A stretch of 64,000 nucleotides of DNA from Bodo saltans (GCA_001460835.1 CYKH01000397.1:1-64000), one strand, 5' to 3'. Positions 45,554 to 55,903 are shown, numbered from the stretch's first letter. The notes: generated by a model from the letters alone, not told the origin. Translations and numbers: made by a program.

Positions 45554-46690
45554 ATGTCTTGCATTTGCGTAGGATGCGGTAAGGAGGGCGCTGCAATGCA
45601 GTGCCCCACCTGCAAGAAGCTTGGGCTTCCTCCCTCCTACTTCTGCACCCAGGAGTGCTTTAAGACGAACTGGGGAAAGCATAAGGGCGTGCACTCTGAG
45701 CCGCCCAAGTGCACCATCTCAACGATGAGCGACGTGGATTTGGTTACCTTCAATTTCCTAGGAACGCTTCGCCCCGGCAAGATCACGCCGCGAAGGCCTG
45801 TCCCTAGTCACATTGCTCGCCCAGATTATGCTGATAATGCTGAGGGCCGTAGCAAGTGTGAAGAAGCGGATCGTGGCAATAAAGTGGTGAAATGGGCAGG
45901 CAAAGATCTTGACAAGATCAAGAAGGTATGCCAGTTGTGCCGAGAGGTGTTAGATATTGCATGTGAGGCTGCCAAGCCTGGTGTCACCACTGATGAAATC
46001 GATCGCATTGTCCATGAAGCAACGATTGCACGCAACATGTATCCCAGCCCTCTCAACTACTACAACTTTCCCAAGTCTGTGTGCACCTCCATCAACGAAA
46101 TTATTTGTCACGGTATCCCTGACTCTCGCCCCTTGCAGGAGGGCGATATTGTGAACATTGACGTGAGTGGTTACTTTGATGGAGTTCATGGCGATTTGAA
46201 TGAAATGGTGTTTATTGGCAAGCCGGACGCGGACAGTCTGCGCTTGGTGCACTGCACTTATGAGTGCCTTGCGGCTGCAATCGCAACGGTTGCTCCAGGA
46301 AATCTATACAAGCACTGCGGTGATGTCATTGAAGCCCGTGCCAACAAGTCGAATTGCTCTGTGGTTCGCACCTACAGTGGTCATGGTGTTGGGGACAAGT
46401 TCCACACCAGTCCAACGATTGCGCACTACGCCAACAACAAGTCCCCTGGTATTATGGCGGAGGGGCACGTGTTTACGATTGAGCCCATGATCAACTTGGG
46501 CGTGTGGCAAGATGTCACCTGGCCTGATAATTGGACGAGCTCCACCAAGGATGGAAAGCGTTCCGCGCAGTTTGAGCACACGATGGTGGTGGTGCCGGGT
46601 GGTGTTGAGCTGCTCACGAATTGGGTAGATGGTGTTCCGTTCTACCAGAAGCAGCTCAAGGCTTGGGGGATTGAGCTCCCAACGGACTAA
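45554..46690 (+). CDS. METAP1: Methionine aminopeptidase 1
   Basis: This encodes 378 residues from ATG 45554 (MSCICVGCGKEGAAMQCPTC). The upstream in-frame stretch opens with TTG and is hydrophobic T-tract leader, so it is not used. The N-terminal zinc finger (C-x2-C...C-x2-C...C-x3-C...H-x3-H-like) is the type that docks MetAP1 on ribosomes. The catalytic pita-bread domain follows, with all five metal ligands: D in IVNIDVSGY, D in HGDLNEM, H in SGHGVGDKFHTSP, E in FTIEPMI and E in QFEHTMVV. The enzyme removes the initiator Met co-translationally in the cytosol. Most eukaryotic MetAP1 have HGDLNET; here it is HGDLNEM. Confidence 0.96.
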   Translation: MSCICVGCGKEGAAMQCPTCKKLGLPPSYFCTQECFKTNWGKHKGVHSEPPKCTISTMSDVDLVTFNFLGTLRPGKITPRRPVPSHIARPDYADNAEGRSKCEEADRGNKVVKWAGKDLDKIKKVCQLCREVLDIACEAAKPGVTTDEIDRIVHEATIARNMYPSPLNYYNFPKSVCTSINEIICHGIPDSRPLQEGDIVNIDVSGYFDGVHGDLNEMVFIGKPDADSLRLVHCTYECLAAAIATVAPGNLYKHCGDVIEARANKSNCSVVRTYSGHGVGDKFHTSPTIAHYANNKSPGIMAEGHVFTIEPMINLGVWQDVTWPDNWTSSTKDGKRSAQFEHTMVVVPGGVELLTNWVDGVPFYQKQLKAWGIELPTD

Positions 46691-46893
46691 CGGACTGAGT
46701 GATGCAGTCAGTGACACACAAACAACAAGCAAATGTGGAACACTCTCGCTTTATCTGTCCCCTGAGAAAATAATGATTGATATTCACTGATACACGATGA
46801 TTTTCTCTGTCTCTCAAACTTGCTTTGATACCAAAGGTTAACATCTAGGCAGTTAGTGCGGGTGTGTACAGTTCATCGCAAAACCTCAGGGAA

Positions 46894-49362
46894 ATGCAGA
46901 GAGAAGTGATCAAATGGGCCCAGTCCCTCGACTTAAGCTTCCCCATCAAGAACCCGAGGAAGGACATTGCCAACGGATTTTTGGTAGCTGAGATTTTATC
47001 CCGTTATGACAAAGATGTGTCCATGCACTCGTATGGTACAGAAGTCGCCATGCAGCAACGCCTCAACAACTGGCAGCAGATCCAGAAAGTGTTAGACCGC
47101 TTGCAGTGCCAGACCATCACCAAGGAGCTAGTAGAGCAAACCATTCAGCAGAAGGGTTTGGCGGGGCGTGATTTGTTAGATGAATTGTACATGTTTTTGA
47201 CGAAGCGGCGCCTAAAGGCTAACACGATGGCGCCCCCTGTCAAAACGCTCCTCGAAGAGAAGGGGTACTGCCGCCCGACCGCCGCGACGTTGATTCGTGA
47301 TGCAAACGATGCCACCAAACTTCGCCTACAAAACGCAACAGGACAAACGAACGAAGACAAAATCCGTAGCAACAACGAAAATATTGTCAAGCGCCACTCA
47401 GTGACCCTGCAGTCGTTGAAGCTGGCTGAGCCTGGTCGATACCAACCGAAAAAGTCGTATTCTGCCCTTCAAGAGCAAAAAATTGCAGAAACAGCTCGAG
47501 CATCCCTCCAGCGAGAGCGAGCCAAGGTCAGCGCTAAGGAAGTGGAAGTTCGCGCGGTTGACGACACCATCCTTAGCACCTTTGCCCAGCGTGACCAGCG
47601 AGCAAAAGACGAAGCCCTCCGATCTGGATTTGCGCGCGATGAAGATATGTCCACAGCCCTCTCTCGGGTCCTTCAAAAGACCCTCGGTGCCTTCGGACTC
47701 TCGCAGGATTTAGACGACCTGTTCCCCCAGGCTCATGACGGAGAAGAGTATTTCCAGAAGTTTGTGATGCTGAGGCATCGTATTCCCATCCAGGTGAGAA
47801 GTCAATGCTGGGCAGCGACGCATGACGCGTCAAAAAGCATCGCCAAGCATATTGTCTTGCGCGTGGAAGAAGCCAAGCATCTTATCGTGCAATTGGGCTT
47901 TGCGTTTGCCAAAGATACTGCACTTGCGACGCGCCTCACACCGTTAGCTCAAGACGCCGCCACCGCTGGTATCCGTGATGGCGATGCGGCCGCTGCGCTT
48001 TACGACGTAGAACAGGCCTTCGCCTTGCTGATTGCAGTCGGCAATCATCTCGTGACCTCCTCTCCCGAAGTTGCTGCTCGTGTGTTTGAGAGGTACCTTG
48101 TGCCTGCAGTGACTCCGTTGATCCTTCACGGCACTACTGCGGTGGTTGCGTGTGTGGCAAAGACATTGTCTGCCTTCGTGCACCATCATCACTTGGACGG
48201 CGTCCGACGACTCGTGTCAGCGTTGGAGTTGACACTCAGTGGCGAGGGCACGTCATCATCATTATCGCGTGACCGTTTCCTCCTTGCCGTTGCTCTGTTG
48301 CTTCAGACAATTGATTGTGGGGACTGCCACGGGTTGGATGTCTTGTCGCGGTTCTACGCCGCAGAGGGTTTTGGCTCCTCTAGTATCGTTTCTCGAGGGG
48401 CCGCCCTCGTCTTAGCGACGCAAGCAGTTGAGGCCAATCCTTACGAAGGCAATGTATTCTTAGCCACTGCGTCGTCATTTGCGCGAGAGCCATCGTGGGA
48501 GCTTCGCATCAACGCGTTGGAGTTCTTGCTGGTGCTGCATCGAGCCGTCACGAGAGAGGAGGCTGCCGGCAGTGGAAATTCTTCGTCTAGACGCCGCAGT
48601 GGAGGTGGCGAGGTGGATGAGCAGCAACGTGCTACTCAAACGGAACAGTTAGAACTGCTGATTGACGAGCTCCCTCAGGTGCGTGCTAGCATTGTAGCTC
48701 TACTGCAGTCGTTCAGCAATGCCCGTGCATCACCTGCGCAACGCCTAGCCGCGCTGATCACTGCATCACGGTTCTTTGACAATGATGCAGGTTCCCAGGA
48801 AGAGCTTGGACCTATTCTCCTCACGATGATCGCTACCGCAGCGACGAGCACCCACGACCCCACTCGCTGTCTGCACGGCTCTCGTAGCCAAGACGAACAG
48901 CTAGCGGGTGCAGATGGTCTGCAAGGCCGCATTCGTCGCGCGTACCAAACATCAGGATTCCAGCAGCATTGGAGCGCTGTGAGCATCGCCCAGGCACTGG
49001 GTGTGCAACTTGAGCAAAACGCATTTGCCAATGGCCATCTCTCCACCCTTCAAGTTGTGCAGATCATTGAAGCACTGCTGCTCGGCGTTGCGCACCTTGG
49101 GGAGGACAATGGCGGTGCTGTGTGGGAAGCGTTTGCAATGCAAGTGAAGGAGACGTTAGTGATTGCGGCATCCAACCCCGGACAATGCATCGGCGTGGCT
49201 CAAAGCGACATTCCCGTCTGCACAGAGACAGCGCTCAATGCCATCACCAAGTTGTATGTTGACCTCTCTGGTGATGTGCAACGCGAAGACTTAGAAACAC
49301 AGAATTTAGGAGAACTTCATGGTCGGGCTTTGGAGTGGCTGCAAACCTATGAAGGATACTAG
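46894..49362 (+). CDS. SPATA4/SPEF1-type CH-domain protein with long helical C-terminus
   Basis: I choose ATG 46894 (822 residues), because the frame upstream opens only with GTG. The N-terminus is a calponin-homology-like domain of the SPATA4/SPEF1 group: REVIKWAQSLDLSFPIKNPR, DIANGFLVAEILSRYD, LNNWQQIQKVL, then AGRDLLDELYMFLTKRRLK. Vertebrate SPATA4 is about 300 residues and ends soon after this domain; here about 700 more follow. Residues 190-260 are a charged coiled coil (EQKIAETARASLQRERAKVS). From about 290 to 822 the text is leucine/alanine-rich helical pairs (ALVLATQAVEANPYEGNVFL; INALEFLLVLHRA) suggestive of ARM/HEAT-like repeats. CH domains of this type bind microtubules in cilia. 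A ciliary location is inferred. Confidence 0.83.
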   Translation: MQREVIKWAQSLDLSFPIKNPRKDIANGFLVAEILSRYDKDVSMHSYGTEVAMQQRLNNWQQIQKVLDRLQCQTITKELVEQTIQQKGLAGRDLLDELYMFLTKRRLKANTMAPPVKTLLEEKGYCRPTAATLIRDANDATKLRLQNATGQTNEDKIRSNNENIVKRHSVTLQSLKLAEPGRYQPKKSYSALQEQKIAETARASLQRERAKVSAKEVEVRAVDDTILSTFAQRDQRAKDEALRSGFARDEDMSTALSRVLQKTLGAFGLSQDLDDLFPQAHDGEEYFQKFVMLRHRIPIQVRSQCWAATHDASKSIAKHIVLRVEEAKHLIVQLGFAFAKDTALATRLTPLAQDAATAGIRDGDAAAALYDVEQAFALLIAVGNHLVTSSPEVAARVFERYLVPAVTPLILHGTTAVVACVAKTLSAFVHHHHLDGVRRLVSALELTLSGEGTSSSLSRDRFLLAVALLLQTIDCGDCHGLDVLSRFYAAEGFGSSSIVSRGAALVLATQAVEANPYEGNVFLATASSFAREPSWELRINALEFLLVLHRAVTREEAAGSGNSSSRRRSGGGEVDEQQRATQTEQLELLIDELPQVRASIVALLQSFSNARASPAQRLAALITASRFFDNDAGSQEELGPILLTMIATAATSTHDPTRCLHGSRSQDEQLAGADGLQGRIRRAYQTSGFQQHWSAVSIAQALGVQLEQNAFANGHLSTLQVVQIIEALLLGVAHLGEDNGGAVWEAFAMQVKETLVIAASNPGQCIGVAQSDIPVCTETALNAITKLYVDLSGDVQREDLETQNLGELHGRALEWLQTYEGY

Positions 49363-49607
49363 ATGAACGAGAAATGTAAACCAAGGCCTTTGGAAAAGGA
49401 AACGTGAACACAGGAACAAAAAACAAACAAACAGCCAAACGCAGCGCCTTTCCCCTGCTCAGTGTACATGTCATTTATGATGCCCAACAACGATTTTGTG
49501 ACAATCATTTGCCTTCTTGTCTGTGCGAATGGGGGCAAATCCAATCGTTTTCCTTCTTCCATCTATTCGAGGTAAGTTCATAATATCAAAGTTCAGTCAC
49601 TTAGAAT

Positions 49608-51968
49608 ATGAGCAAGTGGATACTTCTCCCGCCCCTGCTGCTTCTGCTGCTGCTCATGGTGTTGGTGCGTGCCGATGTCACTTGCACAGCAGGTCGGTGG
49701 ACTCAGATGACTCCGTTAATGGACAGATCCTTCGTACGCACACCCACACCGTTCCCTCAACAAAGTGCAAGCAGCACGACACCGATCACAAAAGCAACAT
49801 GGACGCTTGAGGGGACTGATATCGACATAGAGGCGACATCAGTGGAGAACGTCAAGGATTGCCGTGCTGCTTTGTCGGCAGTGCGCGGCGCCACAAGTGA
49901 AGTGGCGCTCATGAATGAACAAATGTCTTTTGAGAACTGCGTCATTGAATCAGAGACTCACGCAAATTATGATCCAGAAGCTGCCGCAGCTGCTGCAGCT
50001 GAAGCTCTCCAATGGCAATGGCGTGAAGTACGACCTCAACTCCTCCCAGCTGGTAGTGTGCGCCTTTCCGATGGTGGTCGCATTGATCTACTCTTCCAAC
50101 TCTTACCTTTAGGACGCGGGTTGGTGTTTCCTGTCACAGGCACCATGACCTTGGTGTGTCCCCTTCGTCTCACGCTACATCAATTCCAAGGGCACGCTGC
50201 GTTCCATATCGACACATTGTTGCCGATCAAGATTCGATCGACTCAAGCAGAAGTGTCACTCGTTTCCAGCAAACTGCAATTACCGAACACGATGCTGCAC
50301 ATGAAGCCAAGAGGTGCCCCTGTCGTCACCGTCCCAGCCGATGTGGACGAGAAGCACTTGAACAAGGAGGGCCTACACCTACGAGTGAGTATTGCCGGTG
50401 ACATGCTCATAGTGCCACTCAGAAGAGAATGCATCGAAGCCTTAGGTCCAAGTGCTGCTCGAGTCGCTTGGTCAGAGGAGGAGATGATGGGAGGTGAAGG
50501 TGACGACGATATGTACGCATCTTGCATCATTGAGCGCCGTTGGTCGCTGGAGGCTGTCAAGCGACACGTGGTGGAAGCGTTTACATGTCAACCTCTGCCC
50601 TGTTTGAACAGCAATCACTTGTACAATGTGTCGCGTCTAGCAGTGGATGAGAGTGACCCTTATCAAGCCCTGCCAATGGATGCCAAGACGTTCGGGGGTA
50701 CTGGTGGGTTTCTTGGCGATGCTGAGCGGTCAACGCGGCAGTTTGCAGAGCAGATGCCCCCAGCAGCAGCACTCGCCTCTGGTGACGATTCCAAGACGCA
50801 GTACATCAGTGAGCTGAAGGCACTCGTGCGTCTTTGGTCGTCATATGAAGCAGAAGGCACATCGCTGCTACGAACAAAAGACATCGTCACTCTTAGCGAC
50901 AATTATGCAGAGCTGCACATCGGCCCTACAGCACTCGCCCAGCGGGGGTTCCTCTTGCCCAGTGTTCGACATGTGTGCTGGTGGCTGCATCACGTGCGGT
51001 CCTCTCGTACGCTCCCATCACTCACGTCAGCGTGCCAAGATCCCTCACAGCGCTCCGCAATACTGGAGGCATGGCATGAAGCACTATCGTCCAGCGATTT
51101 TGGTGATGTGGATCAGTTTGTGCGCGGACTTGGTGTCGCTGCGAAGCAGAAAGTGTTATCGGAATCGTCACGATTCTACATTCAGTTTGACTCGTCCAAC
51201 TTATGGACGATCAAAACAAACGTAACAAGCTCATTGACTGCTGGTGATCCTATTCAGTTCGCTCCATTTTCAATGGGCGCTCGTTGGATTATTCAATCGA
51301 CGAATGTGTTGGCACTACCCACGAGGGGTATCGATCTTTCTGATCTCAGAACGCCCCATCCGTCGCTGCGCTACCAAATATCGCATCCCCACATCAACCA
51401 CGGGGATCGTTGGGTGCGGCTTGATGGAGCCTCATTGCTGTCACTGACACTTGACTGCTTGACAGGACGGAACAACAGCTTCCACTGCCCGCTACGCTTT
51501 GGTATCGTTGCAGAGCATCTTCCTTATGGATGGGAGGCGACGTTGGACAGAAGTGTGATGGAGCACACCCTCTACTTGGTATGCCCAGAAGAGAATGCCA
51601 GCAAACTTTCGAATCCACATTCTACTGCTCTCACATGCGGTGCGCAATACTACGGCAAGTACGAAGCTCTGTTCGCACACTGGGTCCGTAAGGAATGGAT
51701 TCACGCAGTGGAAAAGAGTGACGCAAGCACCAAGGTGTTCTCATTTGTTCTCGCGTCAATGACCGACGAGGTCTCGAAGGCTTTCGTGGAGTTTGGTCAG
51801 CCGCTGTATGTTGTCATCCAACTGCCTCAGCGGTTGGCTGTAGACGACCATAGACACCCCATTCCTCGAGGTTCCACGGAGGAAGCTGCTGGGACATTTG
51901 GCTTTCTTCTACTCCCACATGATGCGCCTAAGGAAGCAGGGAGTCATTCACATTCTGATGAGTTGTAG
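49608..51968 (+). CDS. ER-lumenal protein of unknown function (signal peptide, C-terminal SDEL)
   Basis: This encodes 786 residues from ATG 49608. A textbook signal peptide, MSKWILLPPLLLLLLLMVLV, is followed by RADVTC, with likely cleavage after Ala. No transmembrane segment follows. The last residues, SHSHSDEL, form a KDEL-type ER-retrieval signal (SDEL is used, for example, by Plasmodium BiP). The body contains several Cys and NxT/S sites (for example NVSR and NVTSS), consistent with an oxidising, glycosylating lumen. I recognise no enzymatic or chaperone domain. A weak resemblance of the last 200 residues to PIG-X/PBN1 (LPYGWEATLD, YVVIQLPQRL) is noted but not convincing, because those proteins have a membrane anchor. 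Confidence 0.8.
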   Translation: MSKWILLPPLLLLLLLMVLVRADVTCTAGRWTQMTPLMDRSFVRTPTPFPQQSASSTTPITKATWTLEGTDIDIEATSVENVKDCRAALSAVRGATSEVALMNEQMSFENCVIESETHANYDPEAAAAAAAEALQWQWREVRPQLLPAGSVRLSDGGRIDLLFQLLPLGRGLVFPVTGTMTLVCPLRLTLHQFQGHAAFHIDTLLPIKIRSTQAEVSLVSSKLQLPNTMLHMKPRGAPVVTVPADVDEKHLNKEGLHLRVSIAGDMLIVPLRRECIEALGPSAARVAWSEEEMMGGEGDDDMYASCIIERRWSLEAVKRHVVEAFTCQPLPCLNSNHLYNVSRLAVDESDPYQALPMDAKTFGGTGGFLGDAERSTRQFAEQMPPAAALASGDDSKTQYISELKALVRLWSSYEAEGTSLLRTKDIVTLSDNYAELHIGPTALAQRGFLLPSVRHVCWWLHHVRSSRTLPSLTSACQDPSQRSAILEAWHEALSSSDFGDVDQFVRGLGVAAKQKVLSESSRFYIQFDSSNLWTIKTNVTSSLTAGDPIQFAPFSMGARWIIQSTNVLALPTRGIDLSDLRTPHPSLRYQISHPHINHGDRWVRLDGASLLSLTLDCLTGRNNSFHCPLRFGIVAEHLPYGWEATLDRSVMEHTLYLVCPEENASKLSNPHSTALTCGAQYYGKYEALFAHWVRKEWIHAVEKSDASTKVFSFVLASMTDEVSKAFVEFGQPLYVVIQLPQRLAVDDHRHPIPRGSTEEAAGTFGFLLLPHDAPKEAGSHSHSDEL

Positions 51969-52087
51969 CGTGCGCACGTTCGAAGAAAGACGACTTTACT
52001 GATTGACGAAGAATAAGAGAAGCAACTCGTGCCATTGTCTCACTTCCCCTTAATTGATGCGTATCAAGGTAAGCACTCATCAGTGAT

Positions 52088-55000
52088 ATGTTTTCGCGCA
52101 CGAGCGGGTTTGGTCAAAGAAAACCAGGTGATCCTGCAACGCCGGCCGTGAGCGGTGTTGTGATTCCCTTAACGTCCTCATCGACTGGTGTGGTTTCTGC
52201 GGAGAGGAACCTTTCCCCTAAGCAGAAAATTGCTGGAGAACGACTAAGAAAGTTTCTTACATCCGTAGTGGAAAAAAGAAGCGCAGTCCGCGCACTTCTT
52301 TTGTCCGAGAATGCTCCACAACCGCAATGCCCCAACGCCCAAGTTGTGTGGCACGTCAGGCTGTTGCATTTGGCTCTTCTGAAATCGTGGATCCGCGTGG
52401 CCCCCAAGCCTCTCGCCAACATCAACACAAGTGCGACTTCGTGGAGCGCATGTCCAGACGGTCTGCTGCTATTGCAAGGCTTATCGAAGTGCTTCAAGAG
52501 CCTCCTGCCACTGGAGAAGTCAGTGAAGTCCATGGCGCTCCATGAGACCACGAAACTCAAAGGTGAGATTTCGAGTAAGGTGGTGTTGCGCCTTTTGATC
52601 AAGTTAACGCAGTGTGCAGCCAGCATCATTGCCATGAACCAACGTGGCACTGGAGTGCCTGCATGTCCACCACTCTTGCTGTGTGCTGTTCAATTTATGT
52701 TAGCCGCCAGAGCTGGGCAAGCAGGTGGGGACGCTATCGCAGCAGCGGCTTGTAGCGAGGAGACCACAATGGATTCCATCTCGGTGATACTGTTCAGTGC
52801 TACATCCCATTCGCTCCTACGGGTATCAACTCGCAGCAACGCCTCACCGCTGAGTGCTCCACAATTGACACGCACGACAGTCTTCGAGCTACTTGGGCAA
52901 TACATCAAAGCAACTGATGGCGCTAACGCACCGCCCCTCTCCCAGCAAGAAACGCTTATCTCAGAGGCAGTGTTTAAAGCTGCATGGAGCGCACTAGATT
53001 CCGCCCACCGATCGCAGGTCGCAGCTGGTAGCGCTGCTGTATCTGACGCCGCGGCTGCGAGCGTTGTGCAGTCGTTCTGTCTTCATTTGCTGCCTAGCCG
53101 GGGCAATGCACTGCGAGCTTTCGCCAATGTGGCGGGCGACGATGTGATCACCCTTACTCGGCGTAATGTCATCGTCGCATGGCTTGGACGGCGGTTTCCG
53201 TGCCCAGCGACGCTTCCCACAGCCAACGTGCAGCTCATCATCAAGTTAGTGCTACTACAATTGCACTTGCTTGGTAAGCTGCTCAATGTAGTGGAGGATA
53301 CAGATGGCGGTATTGGATTGGAGTTGCGAAATGTCATCGACGAGTCAACGTTGTGGTGGTGGGAAGGCATCATGACCGCTTCACCTGCACTGTCATCGTC
53401 GACCTCCCCAGCCACCCACGTGCCACTCGTGTCCGATGTTGCTAAGGAATTTTCCAAGGCAATCGGTAGGGATATGTCTGGATGGTGCGAAGCATTTGCG
53501 GCTGCCTGGAAGAATGCAAAGCTTGTGAATATGTTGTGTGTCCCGCCGGAAATTGCGCCAGGGGCACACCAGAAGAAATCGTCAAGCAAGAAGAGCGAAG
53601 GACTTCTTGCAGAGCTGCGTAAGCTCACTGCCGACGATGCTGTCAAAGCAGCAGCTGCCTGCGCCGCTACAGCGGTTCCTTGGTCTCAGTCGTTGCTGCG
53701 GAAGGATCACGACGTGACTGCAGATGTCCTTGAGGTGACCATGACGTCGTTCTTTCTCACGTTTCATCCTCCGCTATGGGTGAGAGGGGCCACGTTGCTG
53801 GCGCTATCGTGCGTAGATGCGCTGCAACCACTACACATGCTAGCGTACCACGGCCCTAGAGTCGTGCATCGACTCCTCAGCGCCTGTCTTGTCGATACGT
53901 TGGTTCCCACCGCACTGGACATGCTGTACGTCCTTGATCTGAAAGCTTTGCAGCAGTCCAAGACGACAACGGCTTCGTTTCTCCCGCGTCAATCATCCAT
54001 GCTAAGCTTTGTCAGCAGCACTGTACGGGCAATGGCGCTGGTCACTAACGGGGTGGTGGGGTTGCTGATGCAGCTTGCTCACCATTTGTTAATTGTGTCA
54101 GGGGATAACGATGTGGAGCGAGCAGGCTGCCCAGTGCCGATGGACCAACTTCACGCGATGGTCGACTTGTGCAACGTGTACCTTCTTTCCGTGACGAAAC
54201 GGTTGCTGTCACCATCGACCGCCCGCGTGACGAGCGGCACACCCGTCACGTCCCTGACTGTGCTTCGCAACGAGATCACCGACGGCTGGCTGCGTGAAGA
54301 CCCGTTTCGGTTGAGGCCTACCATGTCAACATTTGTGCGCGCTTTAATGGATATCTCACTGCGGATCCCTCGAATCACTCATTTCAATCCGAACCTTCGC
54401 AAGAAAGAACAAGAGGCGCTTTCCGTCCAGCAAGGACACGACGATGAACGCTTTTGGTACCTCGATACGGATCTGCAAGATGAATTATTTCCAGGATCGT
54501 ACCGAGCCGCATCACTCTTAGACAAAAAGTCCTCCTCCTCGAAGAAGCGAACCGATGCCCTCACATGTGCATGGAATCCGCTGCAGGTTGCTGTGTTGCA
54601 AGTGACCCCACATGTTGTGCCCTTTGCGCTCCGTATTGAATACTTCACGCGTCATCTCGCTGAAGATCGACGCAAATTTGTGGGCACACGCGATAGCAGC
54701 AATCTCAAGCTTGGAATGCGCATTCGTCGTGATCATATGCTCGAAGATCTCATCGAGCAGTTGTCCCTCGTGCGCGCTTCGAATCCAAATTTGGCCGTGG
54801 ACGGAAAATTCTTACGAGCCAAGTGGCATATTCAGTTGATTGATCGTGCAGGGATGGCCGAAGCTGGTATTGATGCTGGCGGTGTGTTCAAGGAGTTTAT
54901 GGAGCGGGTTGTCAAAGAATCTTTCAACCCCAACCTTGGTCTCTTCGTTCCAGTCGAGCCCGCAGAAGGTGACGATGCCGCGGCAACAACCGCCACTGCA

Positions 55001-55903
55001 AGTCGTGTTCTTCATCCGAACCCCCACGCTCGCCAAGCGCTGGGAATGGAATCTCACGCCCCTCAGGCCCATTTGGAGTATCTTCGATTTCTTGGGATTC
55101 TTGTCGCCAAAGCTATTTACGAAGGAGTGGTCCTCAATTTGGAGTTTGCCCCAAGCTTCCTCAACAACCTGCTCGGTCGCCGGAATTGTATCGATGACCT
55201 GAAGGCAGTCGATGCCCAACAATTTCGCTCACTTCAGCTCCTCAAAGGAATGGAGAACGTGGCAGACGCAGAGTTGTACTTTTGCGTTGAAGAAGAAGTG
55301 TTGGGCGTCCGCAACACCATTGATCTCGTCCCGAATGGTCAAAATATCCAAGTGACCAGTGAAAACGTGGTGCGTTACATGCACCTCGTTGCACATCATA
55401 TGCTAGTGAAGCGCAACAAAGATGAGACATCCAGTTTCGCGGCCGGATTTTTTGAAATCCTCCCACGTAACGTGGTCACGTTCTTGTTCAACCGCCGAGA
55501 GCTTCAGCAGCTGATCTCTGGTCGCAATGGGCTACGTCTCGACGTAGAAGACCTGAAGAACAACTCTCGCCTCGTCGGAGGCATTGAGGCGGGATCACGC
55601 ACGTTGACGCTTCTCTGGGAAGTACTGGAGGACATGTCGGCCGAGGATCAAGCAAAGTTCCTTCAGTTTTGCACAGGATCATCGAAACCACCCCTTCTAG
55701 GATTTGCGTCGATGAACCCACCGTTCTCCATCCGAGGTGTTGAAGAGGGTTCTGTGTTGAACTTTCTTGTGGACTTAGATCGGCTTCCCAGCGCGTCGAC
55801 GTGCTTCAATTTGCTGAAACTGCCGTTGTACCGCAACAAGAGCAACATGCAAGATAAGTTGTTACAAGCCATCCGGAGCGATTCTGGATTTCAGTTGTCG
55901 TAG
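52088..55903 (+). CDS. HECT E3 ubiquitin ligase, UBE3B/UBE3C-like
   Basis: This encodes 1271 residues from ATG 52088. The C-terminal 370 residues form a complete HECT domain. Its N-lobe starts near RIRRDHMLEDLIEQL and contains WHIQLIDRAGMAEAGIDAGG, LEYLRFLGILVAKAIYEGVV and ELYFCVEEE. The C-lobe ends LPSASTCFNLLKLPLYRNKS, with catalytic Cys1239 in the conserved TCFN motif and the usual short tail. The upstream EDRRKFVGTR segment and overall size resemble UBE3B, UBE3C and plant UPL6/7. I see no clear IQ motif in the N-terminal 850 residues, which are helical and rich in Leu, Ala and Ser. The protein accepts ubiquitin from an E2 as a thioester and passes it to substrates; substrates are unknown. 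Confidence 0.94.
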   Translation: MFSRTSGFGQRKPGDPATPAVSGVVIPLTSSSTGVVSAERNLSPKQKIAGERLRKFLTSVVEKRSAVRALLLSENAPQPQCPNAQVVWHVRLLHLALLKSWIRVAPKPLANINTSATSWSACPDGLLLLQGLSKCFKSLLPLEKSVKSMALHETTKLKGEISSKVVLRLLIKLTQCAASIIAMNQRGTGVPACPPLLLCAVQFMLAARAGQAGGDAIAAAACSEETTMDSISVILFSATSHSLLRVSTRSNASPLSAPQLTRTTVFELLGQYIKATDGANAPPLSQQETLISEAVFKAAWSALDSAHRSQVAAGSAAVSDAAAASVVQSFCLHLLPSRGNALRAFANVAGDDVITLTRRNVIVAWLGRRFPCPATLPTANVQLIIKLVLLQLHLLGKLLNVVEDTDGGIGLELRNVIDESTLWWWEGIMTASPALSSSTSPATHVPLVSDVAKEFSKAIGRDMSGWCEAFAAAWKNAKLVNMLCVPPEIAPGAHQKKSSSKKSEGLLAELRKLTADDAVKAAAACAATAVPWSQSLLRKDHDVTADVLEVTMTSFFLTFHPPLWVRGATLLALSCVDALQPLHMLAYHGPRVVHRLLSACLVDTLVPTALDMLYVLDLKALQQSKTTTASFLPRQSSMLSFVSSTVRAMALVTNGVVGLLMQLAHHLLIVSGDNDVERAGCPVPMDQLHAMVDLCNVYLLSVTKRLLSPSTARVTSGTPVTSLTVLRNEITDGWLREDPFRLRPTMSTFVRALMDISLRIPRITHFNPNLRKKEQEALSVQQGHDDERFWYLDTDLQDELFPGSYRAASLLDKKSSSSKKRTDALTCAWNPLQVAVLQVTPHVVPFALRIEYFTRHLAEDRRKFVGTRDSSNLKLGMRIRRDHMLEDLIEQLSLVRASNPNLAVDGKFLRAKWHIQLIDRAGMAEAGIDAGGVFKEFMERVVKESFNPNLGLFVPVEPAEGDDAAATTATASRVLHPNPHARQALGMESHAPQAHLEYLRFLGILVAKAIYEGVVLNLEFAPSFLNNLLGRRNCIDDLKAVDAQQFRSLQLLKGMENVADAELYFCVEEEVLGVRNTIDLVPNGQNIQVTSENVVRYMHLVAHHMLVKRNKDETSSFAAGFFEILPRNVVTFLFNRRELQQLISGRNGLRLDVEDLKNNSRLVGGIEAGSRTLTLLWEVLEDMSAEDQAKFLQFCTGSSKPPLLGFASMNPPFSIRGVEEGSVLNFLVDLDRLPSASTCFNLLKLPLYRNKSNMQDKLLQAIRSDSGFQLS

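Noticed and set aside
51790-51968. PIG-X/PBN1 assignment for the SDEL protein
   Set aside because: Only loose local resemblance. PIG-X/PBN1 have a C-terminal membrane anchor, whereas this protein ends in an ER-retrieval signal.
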